51,984 nt of DNA, taken from assembly GCA_021784815.1 (NCBI GenBank), contig JAJYHK010000016.1, forward strand, positions 1-51,984, given 5' to 3'. Positions 22,757 to 33,035 of the stretch are shown piece after piece (positions within the stretch are counted from its first letter, which is position 1; the number at the start of each line of letters is the position of its first letter). A program made the position numbers and the translations under genes. The notes under the pieces were generated by a model, which saw only the letters and a list, made by a program, of their open reading frames with translations, was not told where the DNA came from and searched no databases. Source of the stretch: a bacterium. GTDB lineage: Bacteria > Patescibacteriota > Minisyncoccia > Phycocordibacterales > Phycocordibacteraceae.

Positions 22757-25700
22757 ATGAAGGAGGTGCCACAAAAATCAGAAGCTGCCAAGCGCGAGGA
22801 GGAAACGCTCGCGTTTTGGGAGCGGAAGGAGATTTTTAAGAAAACGCTTGAAAAGCCGGCCCCAGAGGGCTCGTTCGTCTTTTATGAGGGCCCGCCGACG
22901 GCTAACGGCAAGCCGGGCATTCATCACCTTGAGGCGCGCTCGTTTAAGGACGCCATTCCGCGCTACAAAACCATGCGCGGCTATCGCGTCGAGCGGCGCG
23001 CAGGGTGGGACACGCACGGGCTCCCGGTCGAGCTTGAGGTAGAGAAGGAGCTTGGGTTTACGGGCAAGCCCGACATTGAAAAGTACGGGGTCGCGGAGTT
23101 CAATCGCAAGTGCAAGGAGAGCGTGCTCCGCCACATCGACCTTTGGGCGAAATTTACGAAGCGCATCGGCTACTGGGTCGACGAATCGAAGGCGTATTTT
23201 ACCTTCGATCCGTTCTACATTGAGACGCTCTGGCACGTGCTCAAGCGCGCCTCGCAGGGCGACCGGCTCGTAAAAGATTACAAGGTGGTGCCCTGGTGTC
23301 CGCGCTGCGGCACGGCGCTCTCCGCGCACGAGCTTGCGCAAGGTTATGCCGACGTGAAAGATCTCGCGGTCACGGCGAAATTTAAGGTAGTCGACGGCGC
23401 GCGCAAGCTCGGCGCGGCTGAAGGCGCATACTTACTCGCCTGGACGACGACGCCCTGGACCCTGCCGGGCAATGTCGCGCTTGCGGTCGGACCGGATATC
23501 AAGTACTCGCTCGTGCGCCGGGCTGACGGCTGTGCGGTCGTCGCGAACGCGCGCCTCGAAGCGCTCGGCCTCCAAGACGCGAACGTCATACGGGAATTCT
23601 TGGGCAGCGAACTCGTCGGTCTCTCGTACGAACCGCTCTTTGACTACGCGAAAGGCCTCGCAAGCGAAAGCGAGAGATCGAAGTTCGAGAAGGCGTACCG
23701 GGTGTATCCGGCGGATTTCGTTACGACCGAAGACGGTACGGGCATCGTGCATACGGCGGTTATGTACGGCCAGGAGGACTTCGACCTCGGTTCGAAAGTC
23801 GGCCTCCCAAAGGTGCATCTCGTGAATGCCGAAGGGCGGTTCATCGAGGGAACGGGCAACCTTGCCGGCCGCTCGGTTTTCGACGAGACGCTCGCGGTCG
23901 ATGTCATCAAGAACCTTGCTGAACGCAACTTGCTCTTCTCGAAGGAGAAGTACGAGCATAGCTATCCGTTCTGCTGGCGGTGTAAGACGCGGCTCATCTA
24001 CTATGCGCGCGATTCGTGGTATCTGCGCATGGGAGACCTGCGCGACGTGCTCGTCGCCGAGAATCGGAGCATTCATTGGGAGCCCGCGTACATCCGCGAC
24101 GGCCGCATGGGGCAGTGGCTCAAGGGGGTGAAGGACTGGGCCATCAGCCGCGAGCGCTACTGGGGCACGCCGCTGCCGGTGTGGCAGAGCGCCGACGGTG
24201 CCGAGCGGCTCATCGTGGGCAGCATCGAGGAGCTCAAGCGCCACACGAAGAGGAGCGGAAACACGTACTTCGCCATGCGCCACGGGGAGTCGCAGAGCAA
24301 TGTCGATTGCGTGTGCAGCGGCGACCCGGAAAAACAGAAAAGCAACCACCTCACCGATCTGGGTAAAGAGCAAGTACGCGCCGCCGCCAAGAAACTCAAG
24401 AGCCAAGGGGGAGTAGACGTCATCATTGCGTCGCCCTTTGTGCGCACCGCCGAGAGCGCGCGCGCGGTTGCCGAGGTACTCGGAAAGCCAGAGAGCGAAA
24501 TCGTTTTTGACGACCGTTTGCGGGAAATCGCAATGGGGAAGTTCGAAGGGAAGCCGCTCGCCGAATATCACGCGTATTTCTCGACTGCCCGTGATCGCTT
24601 CACAAAGACGCTCGAGGGCGCGGAGAACATGCTCGACGTGCGTCGTCGCGCTGGTGAAGCGCTCTATGAATACGAAGAAACGTACCAGGACAAGCGCATC
24701 CTTATCATTGGGCATGGCGATACGATTCGCGGCTTGCGTCTTGCGGTGTCCGGAGAGCCTTCGCTCGCTGCTGCGTGGATCGGCGAACCGGATCCCGTAA
24801 ACGGCACCGTCGTGCCGCTCGATTTCGTACCGCTCCCGCACAATCGCGATTATGAGCTCGATTTGCATCGGCCGTACGTTGACCAAGTGGCGCTCGTGAG
24901 CGAAAAAGGGACAGAGCTCGTGCGCGTAAGCGAGGTGATGGATGTGTGGTTCGACTCGGGAGCGATGCCGTTTGCGCAGGGAGCGCATGAGCGTAGCTCG
25001 CAGGAGCGCACGGCGTCCCTGGATAGCTATCTCGCGAAAGTACCGTACCCGGCTGACTTCATCTGCGAAGCGATCGATCAAACCCGCGGCTGGTTCTACA
25101 CCTTGCTTGCGGTCGGTGTTCTTATGGGGCGCGGCACAGCATACAAGAACGTCATCAGTCTCGGCCACCTGCTCGACGCGCAGGGGCAGAAAATGAGCAA
25201 ATCGCGCGGCAATGTCATCGACCCATGGAAAGAGATGGACACGTGGGGCGTCGATGCACTGCGCCTCTGGATGTACTCGGTTTCTCAGGCGGGCGACGCG
25301 AAGAACTACGACGAGAAAACGGTGCGTGAAGCGGCTAAGGTGCTCTCGTGGATTGAAAACAGCGCCAATTTTTACGAGCTCTTTAAGGACGGAGCGACCG
25401 GGGAAACAAAGGAACAGCCGCTCGATCGCTGGATGCGCATGCGGCTTAAAGAGACAGCAGCGGCGATGACCGAGGCACTCGATGACTATCGCTTATTCGA
25501 GGCCGCGCGTGCATTCGCGAAGCTCGCCGAAGATCTCTCGCAGTGGTATGTGCGGCGCATTCGCGACCGCGCGCGCGACGGCGATGCCGCAGCGCTTGCG
25601 TGCTTGCGCGAAGCGCTCCACACGACCGCCCGACTGCTTGCGCCCTTGGCGCCCTTCTTGGCCGAGCATGTCTGGCAGTTGGTGAAGGGCGGGCGTGATC

Positions 25701-26173
25701 CGATAAGCGTGCATCTGGCGTCGTGGCCGGTTCCACGCCGCACACTCGTTGTCCGGATCTTCGGCTCGAAACAGGACACCGCCCTCCTTGAAGGCATGGT
25801 GCGCGTGCGCATGCTCGCATCCGATGCGCTCCAGATGCGACAGAAGGCGGGTATTAAGGTTCGCCAGCCGCTCGCACGTCTCTCAGTTCCGGATCTGCTG
25901 TCGAAAGAGCTCGCCGCGCTCCTTGCGGAAGAGGTGAATGTAAAACATGTCTCGACCGGACAGGCGGTCATCGAGCTTGACACCAAGCTCACCGAAGAAC
26001 TCGTGCGCGAGGGTGATGAGCGCGAACTCGCACGCGCGGTTGCTCAGGCGCGTAAGGCAGAAGGGTTTGAACCGCGCCAAAAAGCGCGCACCGAAATGCG
26101 CGAAGACGGCCCGTATGCGGTCGAGCTTTCGACGGGACCGGCGCGCTTTGCGCTCGTGCGGGATGCGCCATAA
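22757..26173 (+). CDS. ileS: Isoleucyl-tRNA synthetase with inserted histidine-phosphatase domain
   Basis: The 1138-residue protein is an Ile[19 protein letters not shown] (HIGH-type motif), [18 protein letters not shown], the editing domain with the [15 protein letters not shown] block, [13 protein letters not shown]-like [26 protein letters not shown] and KMSKS at residues 812-816, then an anticodon domain. Between TPLPVW and the DVWFDSG block, residues about 500-685 form a complete histidine phosphatase (phosphoglycerate mutase-like) domain: MRHGESQSN (Arg508, His509), [21 protein letters not shown] and GHGDTIRG (His653). The insertion occurs where zinc or spacer segments lie in other enzymes. 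All four catalytic-pocket motifs are kept. The start at 22757 follows a TAGGAT box. Confidence 0.96.
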   Translation: MKEVPQKSEAAKREEETLAFWERKEIFKKTLEKPAPEGSFVFYEGPPTANGKPGIHHLEARSFKDAIPRYKTMRGYRVERRAGWDTHGLPVELEVEKELGFTGKPDIEKYGVAEFNRKCKESVLRHIDLWAKFTKRIGYWVDESKAYFTFDPFYIETLWHVLKRASQGDRLVKDYKVVPWCPRCGTALSAHELAQGYADVKDLAVTAKFKVVDGARKLGAAEGAYLLAWTTTPWTLPGNVALAVGPDIKYSLVRRADGCAVVANARLEALGLQDANVIREFLGSELVGLSYEPLFDYAKGLASESERSKFEKAYRVYPADFVTTEDGTGIVHTAVMYGQEDFDLGSKVGLPKVHLVNAEGRFIEGTGNLAGRSVFDETLAVDVIKNLAERNLLFSKEKYEHSYPFCWRCKTRLIYYARDSWYLRMGDLRDVLVAENRSIHWEPAYIRDGRMGQWLKGVKDWAISRERYWGTPLPVWQSADGAERLIVGSIEELKRHTKRSGNTYFAMRHGESQSNVDCVCSGDPEKQKSNHLTDLGKEQVRAAAKKLKSQGGVDVIIASPFVRTAESARAVAEVLGKPESEIVFDDRLREIAMGKFEGKPLAEYHAYFSTARDRFTKTLEGAENMLDVRRRAGEALYEYEETYQDKRILIIGHGDTIRGLRLAVSGEPSLAAAWIGEPDPVNGTVVPLDFVPLPHNRDYELDLHRPYVDQVALVSEKGTELVRVSEVMDVWFDSGAMPFAQGAHERSSQERTASLDSYLAKVPYPADFICEAIDQTRGWFYTLLAVGVLMGRGTAYKNVISLGHLLDAQGQKMSKSRGNVIDPWKEMDTWGVDALRLWMYSVSQAGDAKNYDEKTVREAAKVLSWIENSANFYELFKDGATGETKEQPLDRWMRMRLKETAAAMTEALDDYRLFEAARAFAKLAEDLSQWYVRRIRDRARDGDAAALACLREALHTTARLLAPLAPFLAEHVWQLVKGGRDPISVHLASWPVPRRTLVVRIFGSKQDTALLEGMVRVRMLASDALQMRQKAGIKVRQPLARLSVPDLLSKELAALLAEEVNVKHVSTGQAVIELDTKLTEELVREGDERELARAVAQARKAEGFEPRQKARTEMREDGPYAVELSTGPARFALVRDAP

Positions 26174-26732
26174 GTATGCAGTACGAGCGCTCGTGCTCTC
26201 GCGCGCGCCGGCGGGAGAGGCGAGCGAGTTTCTTGCACTCCTTACCGACGAAGTCGGGCTTGTACGCGCGCGCGCGCAGGGAACCCGCCGGCGCGGCGCC
26301 AAGCTCGCAGCCGCGCTTGCAACGTTTGCGCAGAGTTCGGTGGTCCTCGTGCGCGGGAAGGAAGGATGGCGCATCGCCGGCGCGATTCTTGAAGAGAGCT
26401 GGTTTAGCCGATTGCCCGACGCCGATGCGCGCAGTAGAGCTGCGCGCATCGGCGCGCTCGCGCTCCGTTTGATTCCCGGCGAAGCGCCTGATCGCGCACT
26501 TTTGCCGATCGCGCTCGCATACTTCGGCGCGCTCGCGGGCGGACGCCCGGAAGAGCGCGATGCGGCGGAAATCCTTGCGGCGCTCTACGTGCTCGCGTCG
26601 CTCGGGTTCGAACAGGGCGCGCCTGCCGCGCCGGACGAGCTCTTTGCATCCCGCGCGCTCGCGCAGGTTGCGCAGAGCCGCGCGGCGTACGTAGCGCGCG
26701 TGAACCGCGGCCTCGCTGCCTCGGGACTTTGA
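26163..26732 (+). CDS. recO: DNA repair protein RecO (short form)
   Basis: The N-terminal 80 residues form the RecO OB fold: [37 protein letters not shown] and the [14 protein letters not shown] strand. The rest is a helical domain without the four-cysteine zinc finger found in many RecO proteins. At 189 residues it is shorter than the usual 220-250. RecO loads RecA onto SSB-coated DNA. The ATG overlaps the end of ileS by 11 bases, so the two are likely cotranscribed. Confidence 0.8.
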   Translation: MRHKYAVRALVLSRAPAGEASEFLALLTDEVGLVRARAQGTRRRGAKLAAALATFAQSSVVLVRGKEGWRIAGAILEESWFSRLPDADARSRAARIGALALRLIPGEAPDRALLPIALAYFGALAGGRPEERDAAEILAALYVLASLGFEQGAPAAPDELFASRALAQVAQSRAAYVARVNRGLAASGL

Positions 26733-26743
26733 GCAGGAGGAAC

Positions 26744-26784
26744 ATACCGTAGCGCGGCAGGCTTTGCCTGCCGCGCTACGGTAT
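26744..26784. repeat. 19-bp perfect inverted repeat between recO and the next gene
   Basis: ATACCGTAGCGCGGCAGGC and its exact complement flank TTT. The right arm overlaps the TATACT box of the next gene. It may end recO transcription and also act as an operator. Confidence 0.7.
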
Positions 26785-26787
26785 ACT
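26782..26787 (+). promoter_or_regulatory. -10 box TATACT of the exported repeat protein
   Basis: TATACT lies at the foot of the palindrome, 9 bases before the ATG at 26797. Confidence 0.5.
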
Positions 26788-26796
26788 AGAGGTCGT

Positions 26797-28680
26797 ATGC
26801 TGCGGAGCAACGAAGACGACACTGGATTCCTTGAGCGTGCGCGCCAAAAGCTCTATGCGCGCACGGTGTCTATTCCGGAAGAGCATGCGGACCTGTCGCC
26901 TGCCGGACGGCGTGCGCTCCCGCACGCATGGCAGGATGAGCCGCTTCCGGTGGTGCACCACCGAGGTCGGCGCAAGGTGCGTCTCGCCGTGGCCTTCCTC
27001 ATTGTGTCGATCGTCTTCTTTTTGGTTGCTGCCGGTATCGCGGGCTATTTCTTCTATTTTGGCGGCGACACGGTTTCGATTAGCCGCATCGACCTCGCGA
27101 TGCAGGGCCCGACCACCATTGCGGGCGGTGATACACTGCCGCTCTCGCTCACCATTACTAACCGCAATCCCGCCGAGCTGCAGAATGCGACGCTTGAGAT
27201 CGATTTTCCGCCCGGTACGAGGAGTGCAACCGATGTGACGCAGCCGTACACCCACGACGTCCTCCAGCTCGGCACCCTCGCGAGCGGCGGGTCTCTCGAC
27301 GAGAGCGTGCGAGCGGTCCTGTTCGGTTCGGTCGGACAGAACCTCTCCATTCCGGTCATCCTTACCTATGGCATCCCGGGTTCGAACGCCACCTTCGTTA
27401 AGAAGACCTCGTACACGGTTTCCATCTCGTCGACGCCGCTCTCGGTTTCGGTCGACACACTCTCAGAAACCACCGCAGGCGCGCCGCTCACGCTCACACT
27501 CACTGTCCGTTCGAATACGAACGTGCCGCTCAATAATGTTGTTCTTAACGCCGCGCTGCCGTTCGGGTTCTCGGTCGCGAGCTCGTCGCTGCCGATGAGC
27601 GGCTCGAGCTTCCTCTTGGGCACCTTCCAGCCGGGGGCGAGCAAGACGATTACCCTTGCGGGGACTCTCATGGGGCAGGATCAGACCCAAAGCACGTTCC
27701 ATTTTACCGTGGGGACGTCGAATACGCCGGGAGATGCGACCATGGCCGTGAGCTACATGACGCAGGACGCGACGGTCACCATCGCGGCGCCTTTCATTAA
27801 CACATCGATCGCGGTTAATGGCGATTCCTCTGGCACCGAAACGCTCTCGCCGAATGCTGCTCAGAGCGTGTCGGTCTCCTACACGAACACGCTCTCGACG
27901 ACCGTCACGAATCCAGTAATTTCCGTGGCGCTCTCCGGTTCCGCGATCGACTACAACAGCGTGCAGACCTCAAACGGTTTCTACGACTCAACGACCCACA
28001 CAATTACGTTCAGCAACACGACCGATCCGTCGCTCAGCTCGCTTGCGCCGGCCGCCTCGGGGCAAGGATCGTTCACCTTCAACACGCTCCCCGCGAGCTC
28101 ATATGGGGCTTCGCCCTCGGTGACGTTCACGACCTCGGTTTCGGGCACGCGCGTCGGGCAGTCGAACGTGCCGGAGCAGGTCACGGCGAATCAAACGCAA
28201 ACGCTCAAGGTCGCGACGGCGGTCATGCTCTCGCAGGACACGCTCTACGCGAGTGGCCCGGTCGCCAATACGGGGCCGGTGGTGCCTTCGGCAGGACAAC
28301 AGACCACGTACACGATTCGCCTATCCGCACAGGACTCGGGCGCGCCGATTGCCGGCGGCACCGCGACGCTCACACTCCCGGTGTACGTCTCGTTTACGGG
28401 GAAGACGAGCGGCTCCGGTTCGATCACCTATAACAGCGCATCGCGCACGGTGACCTGGGATGCGGGCGACATACCGCAGGGCACGACCGCGCAGGCGTAC
28501 TTCCAAGTCGCGATTACGCCGTCGACCTCGCAGAAGGGATCTGCGCCGGCGCTCACCTCAAGCGGTTCCTTCTCGGCGTATGACCGCTTCGCCGGCGTGC
28601 AGGTTTCGGCCTCGGCGAATCCGGCGACGACCGCTGAGGTCGATTATGCGCCGGCAAACCAGGGCGGCGAGGTGCAGTAG
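26797..28680 (+). CDS. Membrane-anchored protein with DUF11-like beta domains
   Basis: The 627-residue product has a cytoplasmic N-terminus of about 65 residues, one membrane helix (VRLAVAFLIVSIVFFLVAAG) and a long Ser/Thr-rich extracellular part. The latter contains several beta-sandwich segments with the NxxPxxLxNxxLxIxFP pattern (ITNRNPAELQNATLEIDFPP, SNTNVPLNNVVLNAALPFGF, TNTLSTTVTNPVISVALSG), typical of DUF11/CARDB-like adhesion or surface proteins. It sits between recO and glyS and is probably a surface-exposed structural protein. No binding partner is known. Confidence 0.78.
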   Translation: MLRSNEDDTGFLERARQKLYARTVSIPEEHADLSPAGRRALPHAWQDEPLPVVHHRGRRKVRLAVAFLIVSIVFFLVAAGIAGYFFYFGGDTVSISRIDLAMQGPTTIAGGDTLPLSLTITNRNPAELQNATLEIDFPPGTRSATDVTQPYTHDVLQLGTLASGGSLDESVRAVLFGSVGQNLSIPVILTYGIPGSNATFVKKTSYTVSISSTPLSVSVDTLSETTAGAPLTLTLTVRSNTNVPLNNVVLNAALPFGFSVASSSLPMSGSSFLLGTFQPGASKTITLAGTLMGQDQTQSTFHFTVGTSNTPGDATMAVSYMTQDATVTIAAPFINTSIAVNGDSSGTETLSPNAAQSVSVSYTNTLSTTVTNPVISVALSGSAIDYNSVQTSNGFYDSTTHTITFSNTTDPSLSSLAPAASGQGSFTFNTLPASSYGASPSVTFTTSVSGTRVGQSNVPEQVTANQTQTLKVATAVMLSQDTLYASGPVANTGPVVPSAGQQTTYTIRLSAQDSGAPIAGGTATLTLPVYVSFTGKTSGSGSITYNSASRTVTWDAGDIPQGTTAQAYFQVAITPSTSQKGSAPALTSSGSFSAYDRFAGVQVSASANPATTAEVDYAPANQGGEVQ

Positions 28681-28791
28681 CGGAGCTCCTTGGGAAGCGC
28701 AAACTGCTTCGTTGCGCCGTATCTATTTTGCACGAAGCCGAGCGTCCGCCGCTTGCAATTGCGTGCCCGGTGCCGCACTCTGAAGAGCATC

Positions 28792-30129
28792 ATGGCTGAA
28801 CCAGGACTGATGGAGAAAATCGTGTCGCTCGGTAAGCGGCGGGGGTTCATATTTCCGGGCTCGGAGATCTACGGCGGCCTCGCTGGGACCTTTGACTATG
28901 GCCCCATGGGCGTATTGCTCAAGGAGAACATCCAGCAACTCTGGCTCGCGCTCTTTCGTGATAGCCGCGATGACATGTACGGAGTCGATGCTGCCATCCT
29001 CATGAACCCGAAGGTCTGGGAATCATCGGGGCACGTCGCTGGTTTTTCCGATCCGCTCGTGGGGTGTGAGAAATGCAAGCGCCGTTTCCGCGCGGATCAC
29101 CTCGACGATCCGCGCCGCTGTCCGACGTGCGGGGGTACGCTCTCGGAGCCCCGCGCGTTCAATATGATGTTCAAGACGCACGCGGGCGCGATGGAGGACG
29201 AATCGGCGATCGTGTACCTGCGTCCGGAAACGGCGGGTGGTATTTTCGTGAACTACAAGAACGTTGTGGATTCGATCCATCCGAAACTGCCGTTCGGCAT
29301 CGCGCAGATCGGGAAGGCATTCCGCAATGAGATCGCGCCGCGCGACTTCATTTTCCGGCTCCGCGAGCTCTCGCAAATGGAGGTCGAGTACTTCGTGAGG
29401 CCCCCCGAGTGGGAAGCGGCATTTGATGCATGGCGCGCGACCATGCATGCGTATGCGGATGCGCTCGGATTGCCCAGAGATGCCGTACACGAATTCGAGG
29501 TGCCGGCCGAGGATCGCGCCCATTACAGCAAACGCACCATCGATTTCGAATTCGATTATCCCTTCGGCCGCAAGGAGCTTTGGGGACTCGCATACCGCAC
29601 CGACTTCGACCTTTCGGCGCACCAGCGTGGCTCCGGCGTTTCGCTCGAGTACCTCGAAGACGAAACGAAAGAGAAATTTATTCCGCACGTCATCGAGCCG
29701 TCGCTCGGCGTCGATCGCACGGTCCTTGCGGTGCTTGTAAGCGCGTATCGCGAAGACGAGCTGGGCGGAGAGACGCGCGCATACCTTGCGCTCTCGCCCC
29801 GCATCGCGCCGGTGAAAGCGATGGTGTCGCCGCTCTTGAAAAACAAGCCCGAACTCGTCGCAAAGGCGCGCGCGGTGTATGCGGCGCTCAAGCGGGAGGT
29901 GCCGCAGGTTGCTTGGGACGACAACGGCAACATCGGCAAGCGCTACCGCCGCCAGGACGAGATCGGCACGCCGTTTTGCCTCACGATCGATTTCGATACG
30001 CTCGGCCAGGAGAATCAAACAGCGCCATGGCTTACAGACACGGTCACCCTGCGCGACCGCGACAGCGGCGCTCAGGAACGTCTCCCCATTACCGATGCCG
30101 TTGCGCGCGTGAAAGAAGCGATACGATAG
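28792..30129 (+). CDS. glyS: Glycyl-tRNA synthetase (single-chain, alpha2 type)
   Basis: The 445-residue class II synthetase is of the alpha2 type found in archaea, eukaryotes and some bacteria. Landmarks are GFIFPGSEIYGGLAGTFDYGPMG, motif 2 with FRNEIAPRDFIFRLRELSQME, a zinc site (CEKCKRRF with CPTCGG), and the motif 3 region ending in EPSLGVDRTVLAVL, then an anticodon domain ending in RLPITDAVARVKEAI. The start MAEPGLMEKIVSLG is chosen because it gives a standard N-terminus. It charges tRNA-Gly with ATP. Confidence 0.96.
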   Translation: MAEPGLMEKIVSLGKRRGFIFPGSEIYGGLAGTFDYGPMGVLLKENIQQLWLALFRDSRDDMYGVDAAILMNPKVWESSGHVAGFSDPLVGCEKCKRRFRADHLDDPRRCPTCGGTLSEPRAFNMMFKTHAGAMEDESAIVYLRPETAGGIFVNYKNVVDSIHPKLPFGIAQIGKAFRNEIAPRDFIFRLRELSQMEVEYFVRPPEWEAAFDAWRATMHAYADALGLPRDAVHEFEVPAEDRAHYSKRTIDFEFDYPFGRKELWGLAYRTDFDLSAHQRGSGVSLEYLEDETKEKFIPHVIEPSLGVDRTVLAVLVSAYREDELGGETRAYLALSPRIAPVKAMVSPLLKNKPELVAKARAVYAALKREVPQVAWDDNGNIGKRYRRQDEIGTPFCLTIDFDTLGQENQTAPWLTDTVTLRDRDSGAQERLPITDAVARVKEAIR

Positions 30130-30265
30130 ATATAGAGATTCGATGCGCACGCAAGCGCCCCGATCCCCTTGCGGAACCGAGCGGCAATAGAAGCGGACGT
30201 TGTCTGCCGGCTACCCTCCTGCAAGGGAGGCCAGGATTCTTTTTGGGCGCCTATGAGACGCGTGC

Positions 30266-30271
30266 TACTAT
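30266..30271 (+). promoter_or_regulatory. Extended -10 box TGC-TACTAT of the AI-2E family gene
   Basis: TGCTACTAT is followed by GCCGCC and the ATG, the same six spacer bases as at mscL. Confidence 0.6.
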
Positions 30272-30277
30272 GCCGCC

Positions 30278-31348
30278 ATGGAAAAAGAGATCCGCGTGTC
30301 CGTCACGCCGCGCACGATACTCGCGGTTGCGCTCATCGCGGGCGGCGCCTACCTGCTCTGGCTTTTGCGCGATCTTACGCTCCTTGTGCTCACGGCGATC
30401 GTTATTGCATCGGCGATCGAGCCGGGTATCGCGTTTTTCATGCGTCGCGGCCTTCCACGCTTTCTTGCGACGCTCGCCATGTACCTGTTCGTATTCGGGT
30501 CAGTGTTTGCGCTCGTGTACTTTTTCTTTCCGCCGATCATCGCAGACATGGTGAGCGCCATCGCAGCACTGCCGCAGTTCCTTAGTTCGCTCAATGTCCC
30601 GGAGTCGCTGCGCAATCTTACCAATCTCTCGACGATCGGCGGCGCGAACGTCCAGCACGAGAGTTTCTTTCAAACGCTCCTCGCACTCCAGGGAGCGTTT
30701 TCGGCGGCATCCGGCGGCGTGGTGCAGTTCGTCGCGGCCTTCTTTGGCGGCATCCTCTCGTTTGTCCTCGTTGTCGTCCTTTCGTTCTACTTCGCGCTCC
30801 AGGACACTGGCGTCGATGATTTCCTCCGTCTCGTCACGCCGGCAGAGTATGAAGAATATGCCGTCGATCTCTGGCGCCGATCGCAAAAGAAGATCGGCCT
30901 CTGGATGCAGGGGCAAATTCTGCTCTCTGTCATCATCGGCGTGCTCGTGTATCTCGGGCTGCTCATCATCGGCGTGCCGTACGCGCTCTTGCTCGCGATT
31001 TTCACTGCGCTTGCGGAAATCATTCCAATTTTCGGATCGCTCCTCTCGGGAGCCGCCGCGGCTTTCGTGGGTTACACCCAGGGCGGTCTCGCGCTCGCGG
31101 CGATCGTCGTGGGCCTCTACATTGTCGTAAATCAGTTCGAATCGAACCTCATCTATCCGCTTATCGTGAAGAAGGTCGTCGGCGTCCCGCCGCTCTTAGT
31201 TATCGTCGCGCTCATCGCCGGGTACACCATCGCCGGGTTCCTCGGCGTGCTGCTTTCGGTTCCGATGGCGGCGATCTTGCTCGAGCTCCTCTCTGATTAT
31301 TACAAGCGCAAACGCCGTCGCATCGCCCGCCACAGCTCAGCAGCCTAG
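30278..31348 (+). CDS. AI-2E family transporter (PerM/YhhT-like)
   Basis: The 356-residue membrane protein has about eight helices in the family's arrangement: an N-terminal pair (TILAVALIAGGAYLLWLL), the conserved FFPPIIADM region, a soluble helical part, then GQILLSVIIGVLVYLGLLIIGVPYALLLA, the family's GLIxFIPxxG-like ALAEIIPIFGSLLSG and a final pair ending in LLSVPMAAILLELL. Members are exporters or Na+/H+ antiporters; AI-2 export is not proven for this one. The promoter box TACTAT lies six bases before the ATG. Confidence 0.92.
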   Translation: MEKEIRVSVTPRTILAVALIAGGAYLLWLLRDLTLLVLTAIVIASAIEPGIAFFMRRGLPRFLATLAMYLFVFGSVFALVYFFFPPIIADMVSAIAALPQFLSSLNVPESLRNLTNLSTIGGANVQHESFFQTLLALQGAFSAASGGVVQFVAAFFGGILSFVLVVVLSFYFALQDTGVDDFLRLVTPAEYEEYAVDLWRRSQKKIGLWMQGQILLSVIIGVLVYLGLLIIGVPYALLLAIFTALAEIIPIFGSLLSGAAAAFVGYTQGGLALAAIVVGLYIVVNQFESNLIYPLIVKKVVGVPPLLVIVALIAGYTIAGFLGVLLSVPMAAILLELLSDYYKRKRRRIARHSSAA

Positions 31349-31360
31349 CGTGTCTGTACT

Positions 31361-32809
31361 ATGCCCCGATTCATCTCTACGGCTATTCCGTACGTAAACG
31401 CACAACCCCACCTTGGCCACGCACTTGAATACGTGCAAGCCGACGCATATGCGCGCGCGCTGCGTCAGGCGGGCGAGGACGTGTTTTTCCTCACCGGTAC
31501 CGATGACAACGCGCTCAAGAACGTGCTCGCGGCGGAGAAAGTCGGGAAAGGGATTGCGGAGTATGTGGCGGAAAATGCCGAGCATTTCGTCGACCTCGAT
31601 CGCAAGCTCGATGTCGGCTATGACGATTTTATCCGCACCTCTTCCGATCCTCGCCACCGGCCGGGCGTAGAAAAGCTTTGGAAGGCAACCAAGAGCGAAG
31701 ACCTGTACAAAAAAAATTACCACGGCTACTACTGCGTCGGCTGCGAAGAATTCAAAACGGAGAAAGACCTCGTAAACAGCGAGTGCCCGGAACATCCTGG
31801 CCGAGCGCTTGAAGAAGTTGCAGAAGAGAACTACTTCTTCCGCCTCTCGGCGTACCAGGACCAGCTCCAAAGGCTTGTTGAGAGCGATATGCTGCGCATC
31901 GTGCCGGAAAGCCGCAAGAACGAAACCATTGCGTTTATCAAGGGCGGACTTGAAGACTTCAGCGTTTCGCGCTCTGCGCTGCGCGCGAAAGGGTGGGGGG
32001 TTCCCGTACCCGGAGATCCCGACCAATACCTCTATGTGTGGTACGACGCGCTTGCCAACTACATCACCGCATTGGATTACGCGAACGAGGGTGAGAAGTA
32101 TCAAATCTATTGGGCGGCAGCCGACGCGGTGAAGGTGCACATGATCGGCAAGGGTATCAACCGTTTCCACACGCTTTATTGGCCGGCGATGCTTCTGTCT
32201 GCGGGCGTGCCGCTGCCCTCGACAGTATTCGTGCATGGCTACATCACGAGCGGCGGACAGAAGATGAGCAAGACGTTGGGGAACGTGGTCGATCCGGCAA
32301 GCCTTATCGAACGCTATGGGAGCGAGGCGGTCCGGTATTTCCTGCTTCGGCACGGCAGCTCGACGGAGGATTTCGATATTACCGACGAGAAATGTCGCGA
32401 GTGGTACACCGCGCACCTTACGAACGGTCTCGGCAATCTCGTTGCGCGCGTGATGAAGCTCGCGGAAGAACATCTGCCGCACCCGATCGCGCTTACGGAA
32501 GCGGACGAGGTGTTCGATTCGGCGTTCCTCGAGAGAATCGAAGCGTTCCGCTTCAACGACGCGCTTGACTTCGTCTTTGAAAAGGTGGGGGCAGCCGATG
32601 CGCGCATGGCAGAGCAGAAGCCGTACGCGCTCATTAAGAGCGGCGATGCGGTCGAGCGCGAGGCCGCGCGCAAGGAGATCGAGGCGCTCGTGCACGAGCT
32701 TGCGGCGATCGCGACCCACCTCACGCCCGCCATGCCGCGCACGGCGGCGGCCATCCTCTCGGCGGTCCGCAAAAACGAGAAACCGGAAAACTTGTTTCCG
32801 CGGCTATGA
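31361..32809 (+). CDS. metG: Methionyl-tRNA synthetase
   Basis: The 482-residue class I enzyme has HIGH as QPHLGHALEY, a zinc finger of the C..C..C..H form (CVGC with CPEH) and KMSKT (QKMSKTLGN) in place of KMSKS. The anticodon domain follows, with WYTAHLTNGLGNLVARV. The C-terminal tRNA-binding domain seen in many bacteria is absent, as in other short forms. It charges initiator and elongator tRNA-Met. It starts 12 bases behind the AI-2E gene and overlaps the next gene by four bases. Confidence 0.96.
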   Translation: MPRFISTAIPYVNAQPHLGHALEYVQADAYARALRQAGEDVFFLTGTDDNALKNVLAAEKVGKGIAEYVAENAEHFVDLDRKLDVGYDDFIRTSSDPRHRPGVEKLWKATKSEDLYKKNYHGYYCVGCEEFKTEKDLVNSECPEHPGRALEEVAEENYFFRLSAYQDQLQRLVESDMLRIVPESRKNETIAFIKGGLEDFSVSRSALRAKGWGVPVPGDPDQYLYVWYDALANYITALDYANEGEKYQIYWAAADAVKVHMIGKGINRFHTLYWPAMLLSAGVPLPSTVFVHGYITSGGQKMSKTLGNVVDPASLIERYGSEAVRYFLLRHGSSTEDFDITDEKCREWYTAHLTNGLGNLVARVMKLAEEHLPHPIALTEADEVFDSAFLERIEAFRFNDALDFVFEKVGAADARMAEQKPYALIKSGDAVEREAARKEIEALVHELAAIATHLTPAMPRTAAAILSAVRKNEKPENLFPRL

Positions 32810-33027
32810 TGAAATACGTCGTGAGCGATCAAGATGAGGTCGCGATCGGTCGCGGCGTGTTCCATAAAGACCTCGCACGCGGGTTTAAGGGCCGGGTGAT
32901 TGCGGCGGGCTACTGCGCGATCGACGCTGCGAACGTTGCGGTGTCGGGCAAGAGCGAGGGTTTCGGCATTGCGGCGCAGCCCGAGGACGCAGTTCGTCTG
33001 GAAAAGCTCCTCAGAAAGTCGCACTAG
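32806..33027 (+). CDS. Small conserved-looking protein, unknown
   Basis: A 73-residue product whose ATG overlaps the metG stop (ATGA), so it is coupled to MetRS translation. It contains VVSDQDEVAIGRGVFHKDLA and a short beta-helix segment (VIAAGYCAIDAANVAVSGKS), then LRKSH. No family recognised. tatD follows after 8 bases. Its place in an ordered operon with metG and tatD supports it as a real gene. Confidence 0.6.
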   Translation: MMKYVVSDQDEVAIGRGVFHKDLARGFKGRVIAAGYCAIDAANVAVSGKSEGFGIAAQPEDAVRLEKLLRKSH

Positions 33028-33035
33028 TCCTGCGT

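Noticed and set aside
23432-25168. 578-residue minus-strand ORF
   Set aside because: Antisense shadow of ileS.
31337-32719. 460-residue minus-strand ORF
   Set aside because: Antisense shadow of metG.
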